In this document: positions 20,925 to 33,141 of the stretch, in pieces | Layout of the letters: every line of letters begins with the position of its first letter | Position numbering within the stretch: position 1 is the first letter of the stretch | NCBI GenBank assembly: GCA_022264855.1 | Contig: JABYQU010000003.1 | Coordinates: 496,001 to 560,000, forward strand | DNA: 64,000 nt | Direction: 5' to 3' | Source of the DNA: Lenzites betulinus | Lineage: Eukaryota > Basidiomycota > Agaricomycetes > Polyporales > Polyporaceae | The notes under the pieces: generated by a model | What the model was told of the DNA's origin: nothing | Databases searched by the model: none | What the model saw: only the letters and a program-made list of their open reading frames with translations | Position numbers and translations under genes: made by a program

Positions 20925-22238
20925 GCGCGAGGGGTGTGCACGCCATGTCCGTGCTTTGCTACGAGCTTGGACGGCGCACGTACGCCGTCCAAGCGTTGAA
21001 TTGTTCGGACTGGCCACTGCGAGAGGACGAAGCGTCTTCGCTTGTTTGCGGTGGCGCGGCCAAACAGCACCTGCAGGTGGTTTCGACCTTGCTTTGACCG
21101 GTAGTCCAGCGCAAGCGAGTGACATCACAAGTGGCTGGCCAAGGCAGATTGACCTTAGAGACTCGGAGTAAACAGAACATGATAGGTCCACTAGCAGTGC
21201 TATATTGACGGTGGTGCGGAGCCTGCCTAGTATCGTCCTGCGGCAACGATCGCTTGAGGCAGCTAGTCAGACACTATGGATCTCTCTGGCCCTAAAGATA
21301 CATGCTGCGGCAGGATGTAAGGCGTGCGACACTTAGATGTTGGCCAAAGATCCCAGCACGGCCTAGTGTTGTGTTTAGGCCAAGATCCCATCTTGTAGAC
21401 GCCTTGACCAAGAGCACACTCGAAAGACGTCGCAGGTCCAAGTGCGAGAAACAAGGCGACAGTCCCATCGAGAGTGTGCGACGCTTTACGCGGGTTTTTA
21501 CAATGCAGTTTACATGTTGCGCTGGTGCTTCGAATGATATGGCCGTATGTTTTTGATGTGTTGGTCGTGGAAGGAGTCCAAGGATCCGGATCAAGTTTGA
21601 AGTAGCCTCGTGGCTCGAGCGCCGGGACGGGCGTCGAGCATGACGGTCTTCTTGTTCCTTTTGTTACCGGACTGCGACCATATGCATACAGGCACTCGGT
21701 ATATTGTAGTCCGTTCGCGACGGTCGTCTGGCAGTGGGCATTAGGACTTTGTAGTGAGCTGAGCGCCCCGCGTGTTTGCGCACTCGACAATGATTGTACT
21801 CACGTTGTCTCTTGCATGCATAGATTAGCATGTAGGTTGCTTCTATCCAGGATATGTGCTACACTCCGTTCAAACCGAGGGTTCAGTGCACATATGTGTA
21901 GAGCTGGAAGATAAAAGTATTGGACCACTGTTGCTTTCAAGTTGCTTGCGTACGGAAGTTGTATGCCAAACCCCAACTATTACCTACTCAATCAATTCGA
22001 ACAATCATCCACCAAAGTGGCATATGCCGGACGGTCTCGATCACATACCCCGTAGCCGATATCGTTTCCTTGATGCCGGGACAGCTTCATCTTACCAATG
22101 GAAGGGCACACTCCTCGCATGGAACTCTCAAACACCAATCGATTCACCAGCCGACATTATCCAGGAAATACGACTATCCTCCTCCAACCCCTCCCTCTCC
22201 TCCTGCGAACCACCGACGATCTATGCTGATATTCAAGC
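20925..22238. other. Non-coding stretch
   Basis: No supported gene is present. Frames such as 21263-21790 minus and 21856-22437 plus have no domain features, and the latter overlaps the hydrophobin antisense. The right end is the hydrophobin 3' flank. Confidence 0.4.
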
Positions 22239-22661
22239 TCAGAGCTCGATGGGAAGGCAGCCGATCGAAACAGCGCCGCCCTGTGCATTCCCGTTAGCAA
22301 GAGCCTCGCATACACCAGCCGGAGACTGTGACGTACGACGTTGTTGTTCTGGCAGCAGACGGGGCTCGCGCTGCAGGATGAGGCACCGACGCCAACCGCA
22401 GAGATGGGCGAGCACCCGAGACCGATCTGGCCAGTAAGGCCCTGGAGGGCGACGCCAAGGACACCAAGCAGCGCAGCGCCTTCGGCAGAGTCAGTCTGTA
22501 GCAAGCGCGGTATGTCAGCTGCTATCCACGTCCGAAGAGAAAGACCATAGAGCACTTACGTTCTGGAGGCTGTTGCAGCACTGGATGGGGCCGGTGTTGC
22601 AGTTCTGGGCGGCAGCAAGGAGGGGGAGCGCAAGGGCGAAGGCGGCGACACGGGCGAACAT
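22239..22661 (-). CDS. Class I hydrophobin (100 aa)
   Basis: Hydrophobins are small secreted amphipathic proteins that coat aerial hyphae, spores and fruit bodies. Exons 22661-22560, 22495-22337 and 22280-22239 join in phase 0 with introns of 64 and 56 nt. Residues 1-18 or so ([18 protein letters not shown]) are a signal peptide. The mature part has the eight-Cys pattern C-x6-CC-x32-C-x12-C-x5-CC-x12-C, the class I basidiomycete spacing. It ends [10 protein letters not shown]. Both intron positions, one after the first CC and one shortly before the last Cys, are as usual in agaricomycete hydrophobins. The TATA box about 150 bp upstream suggests a strongly regulated promoter. Confidence 0.96.
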
Positions 22662-22809
22662 CTTGGTCTGATTCGTGAGGAGGGGGTGGGGCTTAGAGCG
22701 AGGAGTAGGTATTAAGAGTGGGTAAGTGGGCGAGTGAGGACTGCGAAGAGAGCTGGAAGGCTGAGGCGAGTCGGGGACTGCTGGAGAGTTGAGGTGAGGA
22801 GGGCTGCTC

Positions 22810-22815
22810 TTTATA
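22810..22815 (-). promoter_or_regulatory. TATA box of the hydrophobin gene
   Basis: The minus strand reads CGTCGTATAAAGAGCAGC. The TATAAA lies about 150 bp upstream of the hydrophobin start codon, leaving room for a 5' UTR of roughly 110-120 nt. Highly expressed hydrophobin genes commonly have such a TATA box. Confidence 0.6.
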
Positions 22816-23801
22816 CGACGCGGGCTGGGGGCTCAGCCGGTTTACGTGCATCCCTGCATGCCCGCCTCGCCGTCCTATGACACTCTCGCGTGAGTCTGAG
22901 CCCGGCCCAAGGCTGGCGGTGACTCTGCGCGGGGCGTTTACGTGCTACGCGGGGCGGCGGGGTGGTGCGCCGCGGTGAAACCCATTTAGACTTCATGCTT
23001 CGCCGACGTCGGGCGTCGCTTGCCTGCGCGTATCATCCTTCTCGTCGTCGCGGCGGTCGCGCCCATGTTGCCGCGGCTTCCCGCCCGCCCTTCACTTGCA
23101 CGCGAAACAGGGTCTGCGGCGCGGTGAGGTCATGCACTGGATCCGAGTGTGCCAGTTCCAGGAATGGCTCGTCGGGAATGTTTGACGGGTGATGGTGGCG
23201 GCGAAACAAATGCAGCCCATTGTGACGGACGGGGGATGTCGATGCGGCCCTCGACGCAATGTGCATGTTCGAGGCGGGAGAAGAGGGTATCGATGGGATT
23301 CCGGTCGTCAACAAAACATTTCTAAAGAAATTGCCTCAGTGCTGCCAGCGATATCAACATGTCTTGAGTTAGGGAGCATGATCGTGCTCAAATATGCATT
23401 GGCACCTGGCCGGACCACAAATTAGTTTGGACGTCGACGGGGTTTAAGTACAAGGGATTTCACCGTCGAGTGCAGTGCGCCGCCAACCATTAATCGTGTT
23501 AGAAGTGGTTGAAATCAAGTGCTAATGTGGCGGTGCCCTGAACGCTTTGAACGCCCGCGCTATGATACGGGCGCCTCCCTCACGACCCACACGACCTCCA
23601 TGTCCTCAGCCCTCAGGAAACCATTGGACTACTGATATACTACAACTGTGATATTATACCCATTCTTGGCTTGCACTGTACTCTGAATCTGTGGTGTAAC
23701 TGGGGTACAACTGAATCACTGGCTGAAGCTTGAAGTCGCCTTGCACTCCGGACCGGCGGACCTCCTTACACCGAATACTTTCAGTCCTAACGGTCGCTCC
23801 C
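22816..23801. other. Intergenic region between hydrophobin and TIP-like gene
   Basis: This region contains the diverging promoters of the hydrophobin (minus) and the FG-GAP protein (plus). No further gene is supported. Confidence 0.4.
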
Positions 23802-26498
23802 ATGAGGCTTCTTAAACATTCTGGTACCTGGGCCACTCTATATGCTCTTCTCAACCTAGTGTCGCCGATATCCGCAATATGGCCCTTTCCGCCGAAGAGG
23901 TTCAGCGGGAGCGCGCTACTAAGTGCAGGCACAATGGGTGTTGAGGCGAACGCCAATGTCGTCGCGTTTGGAGACTTTAATGGGGACCAATTGTGGGTAC
24001 CATCCGGACTGTGTGTCTTGCTGTTAGTCTCAGGGCGGTATTGCAACGTATAGCTTGGATCTTTTAGCACTGGGGTCTGACCAGCAGACGCTATCAATCT
24101 ACCTTTGGGACCACGGTGCGCTGCTCCCAGTATGTTCGCGGCATTGTACTAAGATAGTCCCTCAGAGAGTTATCTGTTCCGGAAGACTGTCGCCTTCACG
24201 CACCCAAGGAGGGTGTATAACGTCATACCAGGCGACTTCACCCAGGACGGAAGGTTAGACCTTCTCGTGTACAGTCAGGGTACGAGGTCTGGCGAGGTAT
24301 CGATAGACCTATATGCTGCATCTCCCCTGGGAGGCTTTGGTATGCCCCCTTCGCTGTTTAAGATGCATAACATGCTGATTACTTGCAGATATGACTCCTA
24401 TCTCCGCCCCTCCATCTGTTTCCGCGCAACCTATCCCTATCGACGTGAACGGCGACCTCAAGATTGACCTATTCGGCATCACATCTCCATCCCAGTCCTC
24501 ATCACCATTCAAGGTCTGGGAGAACGTTTGGAACGCCTCCTCCACGCAGTCGGACCTCTTTAGCACGTGCGTGATACTGCGCTCTCATGTACATACGTGC
24601 GGCGATGAATACAGTTTCTTCTAGAGTGGACCCGAAATTCAGCGGCGCGCAATGTACACTGTCAAGTCCACATAGCAATGCCGCGGTAGACCTCAACGGC
24701 GATTGCCTCGCTGGTCAGTCGAACCGGTTTCCGGATCGACACCTTTGCTGATTTACTCTAGATATCTTCTTGGTCTGTGATGACCGCACTTCCAACTCCA
24801 AATCCTTCCAGATATGGGTGAACAACAAGGACGACGGGTTTTCACTGGCGCAAACAGGTCGTCTGCCTCCCGGTACTCAATCTATCTCATTTGCAGACGT
24901 TGGTATGTACGCCACTCCCTCTGCCCCAGAAAACGCCTCATCACAAACTTGTAGATCGTGACGGAACGCTCGATATGTTGTTTGCGACATGCGCCTCGGT
25001 CTCTAGTTCTACTGGTGTTGGCTCGCTGTGCTCAGTCAACATAGCTTACAACAAACAGCTCCCGCTTTGCTCGTCGACGACAGCGTCAAGCGTGCAGAAT
25101 GGCAAGCGCATCTGCAGGCCTCCAGACGACCTGTGCACTGCCGATCCCAACTTCAAGTTTGACCTCACTGAACGGGCTGACAACGACGTGAGCCGTTAAG
25201 CCCCGAGATGTTAATTGCATAAGCATACTAAAATCCTGCGTTCACCAGGGCTTCGTCCGCATACCGCTATCGGACATATTCCCACCCGACTCCCAGTCCT
25301 CAAGCTCGCCCTCACTCCTCGTAACAGACACCTCGCAGAACCCCCCTGTCCCGATACCGATCAAGTTTGGCGACGTCAACCAGGACGGTTTCCCCGACAT
25401 TTTGACTATCATTGCGGCGGGGAGTGGCTCACACGCGACGCGTACGCCTCATCTCGTGCTCTCGGTGCCGTGCGGGAAGGGCGTAGCTGGGTGCGACACG
25501 GACGGGCACGGGCGGAGAGGCTGGCAAGTCGTCAAGAAGGATGTCAGCCCTCTGACTAGCGTACAAGATGCCCGATCGATCGCGTTCTTGGACATGGATG
25601 AGGATGTGAGTGGTGACCCAAGGAGGCTGACATCTCGCATGTTGCTTATCTTGTTTCTCGGAAGGGTACATTGGACATCATGGTACAGCGGACCGGTACG
25701 CAGGGTCAAGGAAGCATCCTCTTCGTACAGAACAACTTCTACTACGACGCGTTCTTCTTGAAAGCTATCGGTAAGTTCTGTCAACCAAGTCCTTGAGGAA
25801 TTGGCAGCTCATCGTCGCAGTTTTGAACGGTGCCTGCGGGAGTGGCACTTGTCCAGGTGTGGACGGAGCCAAGAAGTATCATGTATGTCAGCCGCTGTCT
25901 ACGCGTTTTTCGAGAGGCTGACTAGCAGCCTACAGCCTTACGGTGTCAGCTATTCGGGTGCAACGTACAAATACACCGTATTAGACACGTCTGGCAGGCG
26001 ATCAGCCGCACAAGGTCAGCCACTTCCGTCTCGCTGCCAGCCGCACATATTGATATTTTTCATGCAGTCGGCCAAATGCCACAAGCGGCATACCAGTCGC
26101 TGCTCACGCCGTACGTGTACTTCGGGCTTGGCCGCACGAACAACTACATCGAGAACCTATTCGTTGGGTCAACGAAACACACCACCGAGCACTACATCAA
26201 CATGGAGGGCGTGATTCCGAACTCGAAGGTGGTCATCATCCCGCCAATGGTGGACGGGGACATGTGGAAGAGGGAGCTGTATCTGAGGCCAGGAGAGTGG
26301 ATACCCTGGGTGACGCTGACGGTTGTCGCATCGCTGATCATCCTTGCTGTGATTGTGCTGGTGCTTCATTTGAACGAGAAGGTGCGTGCATATCGCCGGT
26401 CAATCACCCTCGCCCAACTGACGTCTGATTATTCGCAGAGGGAAGACGAGCTGGAACGGAGACGCGTCTCGCACCACATCAATTTCGACGCACTATAG
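23802..26498 (+). CDS. FG-GAP repeat type I membrane protein, TIP/ITFG1-like (681 aa)
   Basis: The family is the T-cell immunomodulatory protein type: a large extracellular or lumenal beta-propeller of integrin-alpha-like FG-GAP/VCBS repeats anchored by one C-terminal helix. Its fungal role is not known to me. Thirteen exons fit exactly: 23802-23992, 24054-24115, 24166-24339, 24389-24566, 24625-24713, 24762-24902, 24955-25187, 25249-25605, 25665-25770, 25821-25882, 25936-26014, 26068-26381 and 26439-26498. A signal peptide covers about residues 1-25 (LYALLNLVSPISA). Repeats with the D-x-N/D-G-D type calcium-binding core are visible: FGDFNGDQFLDLLAL, GDFTQDGRLDLLVY, PIDVNGDLKIDLFGI, VDLNGDCLADIFLV, FADVDRDGTLDMLF, FGDVNQDGFPDILT and LDMDEDGTLDIMV. 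The membrane helix is at about 636-658 (TLTVVASLIILAVIVLVL), followed by a short charged tail. The start is the Met just before the signal sequence. Confidence 0.92.
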
Positions 26499-26638
26499 TA
26501 CAGACTTTACATTTGATTCGTTTCCATCTGTATCCTTTCCTTCCTTGCCATCAGCTTGACCACTATACGTTAAGTTATGTCATCAGCATAAGCACCCCAC
26601 ACGACTTCTGCGGAATCAGCCTGGCGACTGTGTACTGA

Positions 26639-27817
26639 CTAACTGCCGAGGAGCACCCACGCCCCGTCCACATTCTTGACTGCGCCGTCCGCCTCGAGTT
26701 TCTTCAGGTGTAGCTCCACGCTATGCGCCGCGGGCAACCACAGCTCGCGCGGGTAGTCCGCGTAGATATTCGCCACGATCGCCTGCGTTGACCATCCTGA
26801 GGCTTCCCCCTCCTGCGCCACGTGCGGGAGACGAAGGACATCGACGATCTGCGCTTCGCGCTGCTCGCGGTGGTGCAGGTACGTCGACACCTTCTCGAGG
26901 CCCTCTGCCACGACGGGCCCGTGTCCCGGGTAGACGGTGTTGTACCGCGGTGCCCCCGTACCGTCCTGCGCGAATGCGATCATCTTGCGTAGAGCAGCCA
27001 TGTATGTTCCGAGGTCCTCGAACACGGCAGTGCCTTGCCCGAGCACCGTGTCCGCGGTGAAGAGCGCGCGGTCGGAGGGATGGTAGATACACAACGAGTC
27101 GGGGGTATGGCCTGGAGTGTGCAAGATCGAGAGGGAGAGGGCGGGATCCGGCTTGGTGAGGGTGATGGGGAGGACATCGGCATCGGCGAGGTCGTGTATG
27201 GGCGAGCCGGTGGGGGTGGGGGTGAATGTCCCGGGTTCGATGGAGGAGGACACGGTCTGTAGACGGGCGTCTGGCGCGGCGAGGGGAATCTTGTGGAGGC
27301 GCGGTGGGCGGTACGGCGCTGCGCCGGAGAGGTGCTCGCCATCCCAGAGCTTGCGGAGTAGGGCAAGTACGGTGGGCAGGCCATTGATATGGTCGTGGTG
27401 TCTGTGCGTTAGGATGATGTCGGATACATACGGCTGCTTGGCATCGTGGTTGGGGCCCTCGAGCAGCGCTTGCTTGAGATAAGGGATATATTCCTCGAGG
27501 CCCTCGCCAGTGTCGATGAGGACGTAGGGGTTGCGTTCTCCGATAAGGTATGTATTGGTCCCTATACACAAAGAGGTCAGTCTTCAAGCCATCCTTTATC
27601 TCTCTGTGTCGTACCTTGGAGGGTAAATTTTCCAGGGTTCTTGGGAGTTTGGATGAGTGAATGTGGTCTGATCACAGTAAGCTAATTGGAGTTACCTGGC
27701 CTAAGATTCGTGTTACTGTCTTGCTGAGCTGGAAAAAATGTGTCAGCGACAAATTTAACACTCTATGAGACATGCATGTACCCTAGCAATGGCTGGGAGA
27801 GCTTCCAACGCCTCCAT
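26639..27817 (-). CDS. MBL-fold hydrolase, LACTB2-like (338 aa)
   Basis: Exons 27817-27782, 27728-27696, 27639-27615 and 27561-26639 join in frame to start MEALEALPAIARLSKTV and run through NPGKFTLQGTNTYLIG. The metal-binding HxHxDH motif is THRHHDH at about residues 83-89. TPGHTPDSLCIY, FTADTVLGQG and YPGHGPVV supply the later His/Asp ligands of a two-metal centre. The C-terminal part (QREAQIVDVLR to ELHLKKLEADGAVK) is a small helical, winged-helix-like region typical of the LACTB2 subgroup. Relatives include the mitochondrial endoribonuclease LACTB2 and thioesterases of fungal polyketide clusters. No polyketide genes are nearby, so a housekeeping role is likelier. The 25-nt and 33-nt exons are short but unambiguous. 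The gene is divergent from CWC22 with a 168-bp shared promoter. Confidence 0.92.
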
Positions 27818-27985
27818 GGTGCACACTAAGCAAGAGCAAGGAGCACCGGGGAACTTGACAAGCCTTTGAGCCGGTTTCCTTTCCGAGCGATTGCACGAGA
27901 GCCCTCGCGATTACGTAATAGCGCACGCCAGCTTTGCCGGCGCGCCTGCAGTGCCCAGGCGCCAACGTCTCGAACACCGACCACG

Positions 27986-30753
27986 ATGGCGACTGCTGCG
28001 ACTATGGTGCCTACTTCGCCCTCGGACAGTGTTCAGAAGAGGAAGAGGTGTGTTTGATGTTTCTCATCGTACAGGTGAAGTGACGTGCTCATTGCGAGAC
28101 AGGTCACGGTCTCCAGAAGATCCGGAGCAGCCACCGTTGAGTCGGCGTAGGTCTGTGTCGCCTCCCCCCGCGCGCCTAGTCGATGTCCCAAAGGTCGTCG
28201 ACGTGGACCCAGCACGGCGTGCGGAGCGCGAGCGTCAGCTGGCCGTCCGTATTGCAGAAAAGGAGCTGGAAAAGCTGGAGAAAGAGAAGGATGGCAAGAA
28301 GGGACCCGAGTTTGACGCGAAGGCAGAGTTCGCAAAGCTCACCAGCACGCGTTCCGGGGGCGTGTACATGCCCCCTGCGCGGCTGCGGGCGTTGCAGGAG
28401 GCTGCGTCGAAGGACAAGGCGAGCACGGAGTACCAGCGCATCTCCTGGGACGCACTCCGCAAGTCCATCACTGGTATTGTGAACAGGGTCAACGTCGCGA
28501 ACATCAAGAACGTCGTCCCGGAGCTGTTCCAAGAAAACCTCATTCGCGGGCGCGGACTCTTTGCGCGTAGCGTCATGAAAGCCCAGTCGGCCAGTTTGCC
28601 GTTCACCCCGGTTTTTGCTGCGCTTGTGGCGATCATCAATACCAAGTTGCCTCAAGTCGGAGAGCTGGTGTTGACGAGGTTGATCAGTCAGTTCCGACGC
28701 GCCTTCAAGCGCAATGACAAGGTACGTGCTTCGGTCGAACGTAGCTCCAGTTTGTTACTGACACGTCTGTTCAGATTGTCTGCCACTCTACGACGACCTT
28801 CATTGGCCACCTTGTCAACCAGGCCGTTGCCCACGAAATCATCGCTCTCCAAATCCTTGTGCTTCTCCTAGAGCGTCCGACGGACGACTCTATCGAGATT
28901 GCCGTAGGTTTCATGCGCGAGGTCGGCGCGTTCCTCGCCGAGAATTCACCAAAAGCCAATGCCACCGTATACGAACGCTTCCGCGCCGTCCTCAACGAAG
29001 GCTCCATCAGCCACCGTGTGCAGTACATGATCGAGGTGCTCATGCAGGTGCGCAAGGACAAGTACAAGGACAACCCTATTATACCGGAGGGCCTGGACTT
29101 GGTCGAGGAGGATGAGCAAATCACTCATCAGATCCAGTTGGAAGAGGAGCTGCAGGTCCAGGAGGGACTAAGTATGTCGCTATCCCATTGCGAAGAGTTT
29201 GTGCTTGAATGCTGACCGTCTGCACAGACATCTTCAAGTTTGACGCCAAGTTCTTGGAAAACGAGGAGCGCTATAAGCAAATCAAGGCGGAGATTCTCGG
29301 TGAAGGATCGTCCGACGAGGATGAATCAGGGTCAGAGGAGTCGGAAGAAGATGAGGAAGACGAGGAAGGTACGTATCCGGCCAAACTCGAACAACATGCT
29401 GTTGCTGACTGTCGCATAGCTGCCGCGGAAGAAAAACAGGGTATCGAAGATCGGACACAAACGAACCTCATCAACCTTCGCCGTGTCATCTACTTGACGA
29501 TCATGAACGCCTTGAACTACGAAGAAGCAGTCCATAAGCTCCTCAAGGTTCAAATCAAGGAGGGTCAAGAGGTATGCCAGTCAAAGAGCATGAACGTGCT
29601 TGCATGCTGATTCCACTGCGCAGATCGAGCTTTGCAAGATGATCATCGAGTGTTGCTCACAAGAACGATCATATTCGACCTTCTTCGGCCTCATTGGCGA
29701 ACGTTTCTGCCGAATCAACCGTGTCTGGTTCGACTGTTTTGAGCAGGCGTTCCGTGACTACTACGAGACGATCCATCGATATGAAACGAACCGCTTACGG
29801 AACATCGCACGGTTCTTCGGACATCTCGTTGCCACCGACGCCGTCTCGTGGAACGTGCTTGACTGCATCAAGCTCACTGAAGACGACACGACCTCGAGTT
29901 CCCGTATCTTCATCAAAATCATGTTCAACGAAGTTACGGAGAGCATGGGCCTGAAGACCGTCGCGGAGCGCTTCAAAGACCCCGAGGTACGCGCTTCGTG
30001 TCGTGGTATGTTCCCGATGGACAACCCGAAGGACACTCGGTTCGCGATCAACTACTTCACCTCCATCGGCCTGGGCCCTGTCACCGAGGAGATGCGTGAC
30101 CACTTGAAGGTATGTTCACATCCTGCTTTCTAGGATCATAACTTGACTCTCCGCTCGTGCAGAACGCTCCTCGTATCATCATGGAACAACGTCGCGCCAT
30201 GCTCGAGGCGGAATCTTCATCGTCAGACTCGGACTCGGACTCATCAGACTCTGACTCTGATTCGGATTCTGACTCTTCATCGTCGGATGCATCTGACGAC
30301 TCTCACCGCTCAAGACGTCGGCGACGCTCTCCATCGCCCCGCAGGAAGGACATCAAACGTGAACGCAGCGACTCGCGCACCCCTCCCCGCCGCGACCGAC
30401 GTGACTCGCCTTCGCCACCCCCGCGATACCGCGAGAGATCTAGGGAACGTGAGGGTGCCCGAAATGCCTCGCGCAAGGAGTCCCCGCCGCCCCGCCGCCG
30501 TGAATCCCCGCGCCGTCGCGACTACTCGCCGGATCGCCGGGATCGCGAGCGCCCCCGTGCGCGCACACCCCCTCCACTCTCTCCTTCGCCGCCCCCTCGC
30601 GCTCGTCGTGATGCTCGTTCGCGCTCTCGCTCCTTCTCCCCTCGTCGTGGCAAGGATACCAGACGCGATGCGTCGCGCGACCGGAACTACGACAGATCGA
30701 GGGATGATCGAAGACGGCGTTCCATTTCGAGGGATCGGTACGCCAGACGATGA
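27986..30753 (+). CDS. CWC22: Pre-mRNA-splicing factor CWC22 (815 aa)
   Basis: CWC22 is a spliceosomal protein needed for the first catalytic step; in animals it also guides exon-junction complex assembly through eIF4A3. Seven exons: 27986-28047, 28103-28721, 28775-29171, 29228-29368, 29420-29571, 29624-30109 and 30163-30753. After a basic N-terminus, a MIF4G domain occupies about residues 125-345 (SWDALRKSITGIVNRV, ELFQENLIRGRGLFAR, FRRAFKRNDKIVCHST, SHRVQYMIEVLMQVRK). An acidic linker follows (SSDEDESGSEESEEDEEDEE). The MA3 domain then spans about 405-610 (NLRRVIYLTIMNALNYEEAV, YSTFFGLIGERFCRINRVW). The C-terminal 190 residues are Ser/Asp then Arg/Ser-rich, as in other CWC22 proteins. The start is the first Met in a good context after a 5' UTR. 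Confidence 0.96.
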
Positions 30754-31001
30754 GTGTTGTCTGGATACGTACGTGTAGGAGGCCGAATGGAAGGTCTCCA
30801 TGCTCTCGTTCTAACCATGCGATGTAACACTGTACGGCTGTTTGTTTTCGATATCTGATGTATGCTGGTCTTTGGATCGCCAAGTCCTATTTTGACGGTG
30901 GAGTCCATGTTTGGCGTGCGCGTGCCGTGACCGCATCCCGCTCAGTTCCACTCGCTGCCCACTCCACCATTTGCAACGTTTGTATCTCTTCTGTTTCCTC
31001 C

Positions 31002-32775
31002 ATGTCGTCGACAACGACGCATCCTGAAGCGTTTGTGCTGCTGCACATATCCGACGTCACGCTCAACGCTGCGGGCGCGAGTGAGAGCGGAACGCTCGCG
31101 CTCGAGTGCGTCACTCTTGCGCCAAACGACGACGACAAGAGCGCCCCGCTCGCTGCATCGCTCTCCGCGGACGACCGCTCGCTCTACCTCGTCCTCCGCC
31201 TGAACTCGCTCGAACTCCCGCTCGACCCTGTGTGGCCGATCTCGGTGCACGTCGCCAACGATGGAGCGCGCACCTACACCTTCCAGTCTACCACTCTCGA
31301 TCCTGCGCAGGCGCCCTCGCCCATCTACTTGTCTGTGCCCATCCCCAGCAGGCCAGACGCACACCGCGCGGAGACAATCGAGGCGTTTGACCATATACTA
31401 GCGCAGTATGCGGACTTCGATGGCCTCCCGCCGAGCCCCGTGTCCACTTCGCAAGGACAGCCCGGCCAGGGATCTCTCCCGCCCGCGCCGCAGGCCTCGG
31501 GGCAGGAAGACCTGCGCGGGAAGCTCGTGCTGATGGACGAGGAGAGCGGCGAGATCGTGGGCGAGCTCCCGAACCGCCTGCACGTCAAGGAGGACCCTGC
31601 GCTCGTGCGCGCGGAGAAGGGGAAGGACGGCGAGCCCGCGCCGGTGCTCCTGGAGCTGCCCCCGGATGTGTACGATGCGTATACTGGGCAGGGCGCGAGC
31701 ATCGTGCCGTATCATGATACGGAGCTGGAGGAGGCGAGGGAGATCTTCGTGTCGGCTATTCCGCCGGAAGACCAGGACTGGATGACGAAGTCTGCTACGA
31801 TTATCAGGTGTGTGCGTCCGCTATATGCACATAGTGACGCTGCTAAAGTCGAGCGACTACAGTCATGCAATATTCTCGTCGACGTCGATGCTATTGGGTG
31901 GCTTGACGAGCGCCGCGAACTATTACATAGGGCATTCTACACCCTCGCCTCATGCATCTGGTTCGCAAACTCCCGGGACATCGAAGGATGGCACCCCTCC
32001 CCCTCCGCCCCCTCGCGCGTTGCTACTGCTCTCGCACCCGCGCACGCATGCAACACTATCGAAGACGTATGCCATCAGTGGTCAGGCCGTGCGCGTCAGC
32101 CAGAAGACCATCGGTGTGGTCGAGAGTCTCATCCGACGTGCTGTCGGCGGACAGGACAAGCCGGCACCTCCCCCCAGGAGAAATCAGCGCCCCCCAGTTC
32201 CTCCTCCCGCTGGATCTGCTTCCGTGATCCCTCCTGCAGCAACTTCTTCCACGTCTTTGTCGGATCCTCCTCCGCCGTACTCGGGGCATTCCGTAACCCC
32301 GGATGGGAAGCCGCCGCTTCCTCCGCGCCACGGAGCGCCGCCCCCGCTTCCATCGCGCTCGCGCAGCAAGTCGCCGCTCCCGGCGGACAAGCCAGCTTCG
32401 AGCGTCCCTGCCTCTGCAGCGCCCGGGACCCCACCGCGCCCGCTGAAGATCCACGAGAAGCTCGTGCTCTCCGCGAACCTCGTGCTCGCCGCCGTCGACG
32501 ACTCGATGCGGCGCACCGTCGAGGTCGGGAGCACGCAGCTCACCGCGGTCATGAGCCACAAGTATGGCGCGGACGCGGGGAAGACGACGCATCTCGCGAC
32601 GCACACGGCGAAGAACGTGACGCTGGTGTATATTGACATGCGGGGTCTCGCGAGGCGCGCGCTGATCAAGAAGGCGGGGAAGGAGTGGATCAAGGCGAGA
32701 GTTGGCTCGAGGAAGGCGCAGCAGGTGCAGTTGGACGGGATGGTTGTGGATAAAGCTGAGCAGGGTCGGCAGTGA
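31002..32775 (+). CDS. Spartin-like senescence-domain protein (572 aa)
   Basis: Two exons, 31002-31807 and 31863-32775, with a 55-nt intron. The N-terminal half (MSSTTTHPEAFVLLHISD to VLLELPPDVYDAYTG) looks like the lipid-droplet or plant-related beta-rich region. The second half carries the spartin/senescence domain (Pfam PF06911 type): SSTSMLLGGLTSAANYYI, HATLSKTYAISGQAVRVSQ, KLVLSANLVLAAVDDSM and VTLVYIDMRGLARRALIKKA. It is interrupted by a Pro/Ser-rich linker of about 120 residues with SH3-ligand-like PPLPPR and PPPLPSR runs. Animal spartin acts in lipid-droplet turnover and endosomal traffic; the fungal role is inferred. It starts 249 bp after the CWC22 stop codon on the same strand. Confidence 0.88.
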
Positions 32776-33141
32776 GGTTAGGGGGTGATTACCTGGACTA
32801 TGGTATGGAATCTGAATGTGTACAATCATCGAAAGTTCAAACGCATGCGCGAGTGCAGCTGTCCAATAGAGCGACTTGGAGACGTCTAACGGATACCTCG
32901 CGCATATATTCCACTCTCGCCGTGGTTTGATAACCAACTAACAGGTAGCACTGGAGTATACCACCAACAAAGTTGTGATCCGCCATGAGCGCGTTCAGCG
33001 AACCACGACACCTTCCATATCAAGGCATGCGCCTGTACCATCAAACGCGAGGCTGCCCTGGCTAGTGCTCTGAGCCACTTGACAAAGGGCCGCCATCCAC
33101 CCACAGAATACTGACCTACAAACGTGTACACTTAGGAAACT
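32776..33141. other. Intergenic region
   Basis: This is the 3' flank of the spartin-like gene and the promoter of the next plus-strand gene. No further feature is supported. Confidence 0.4.
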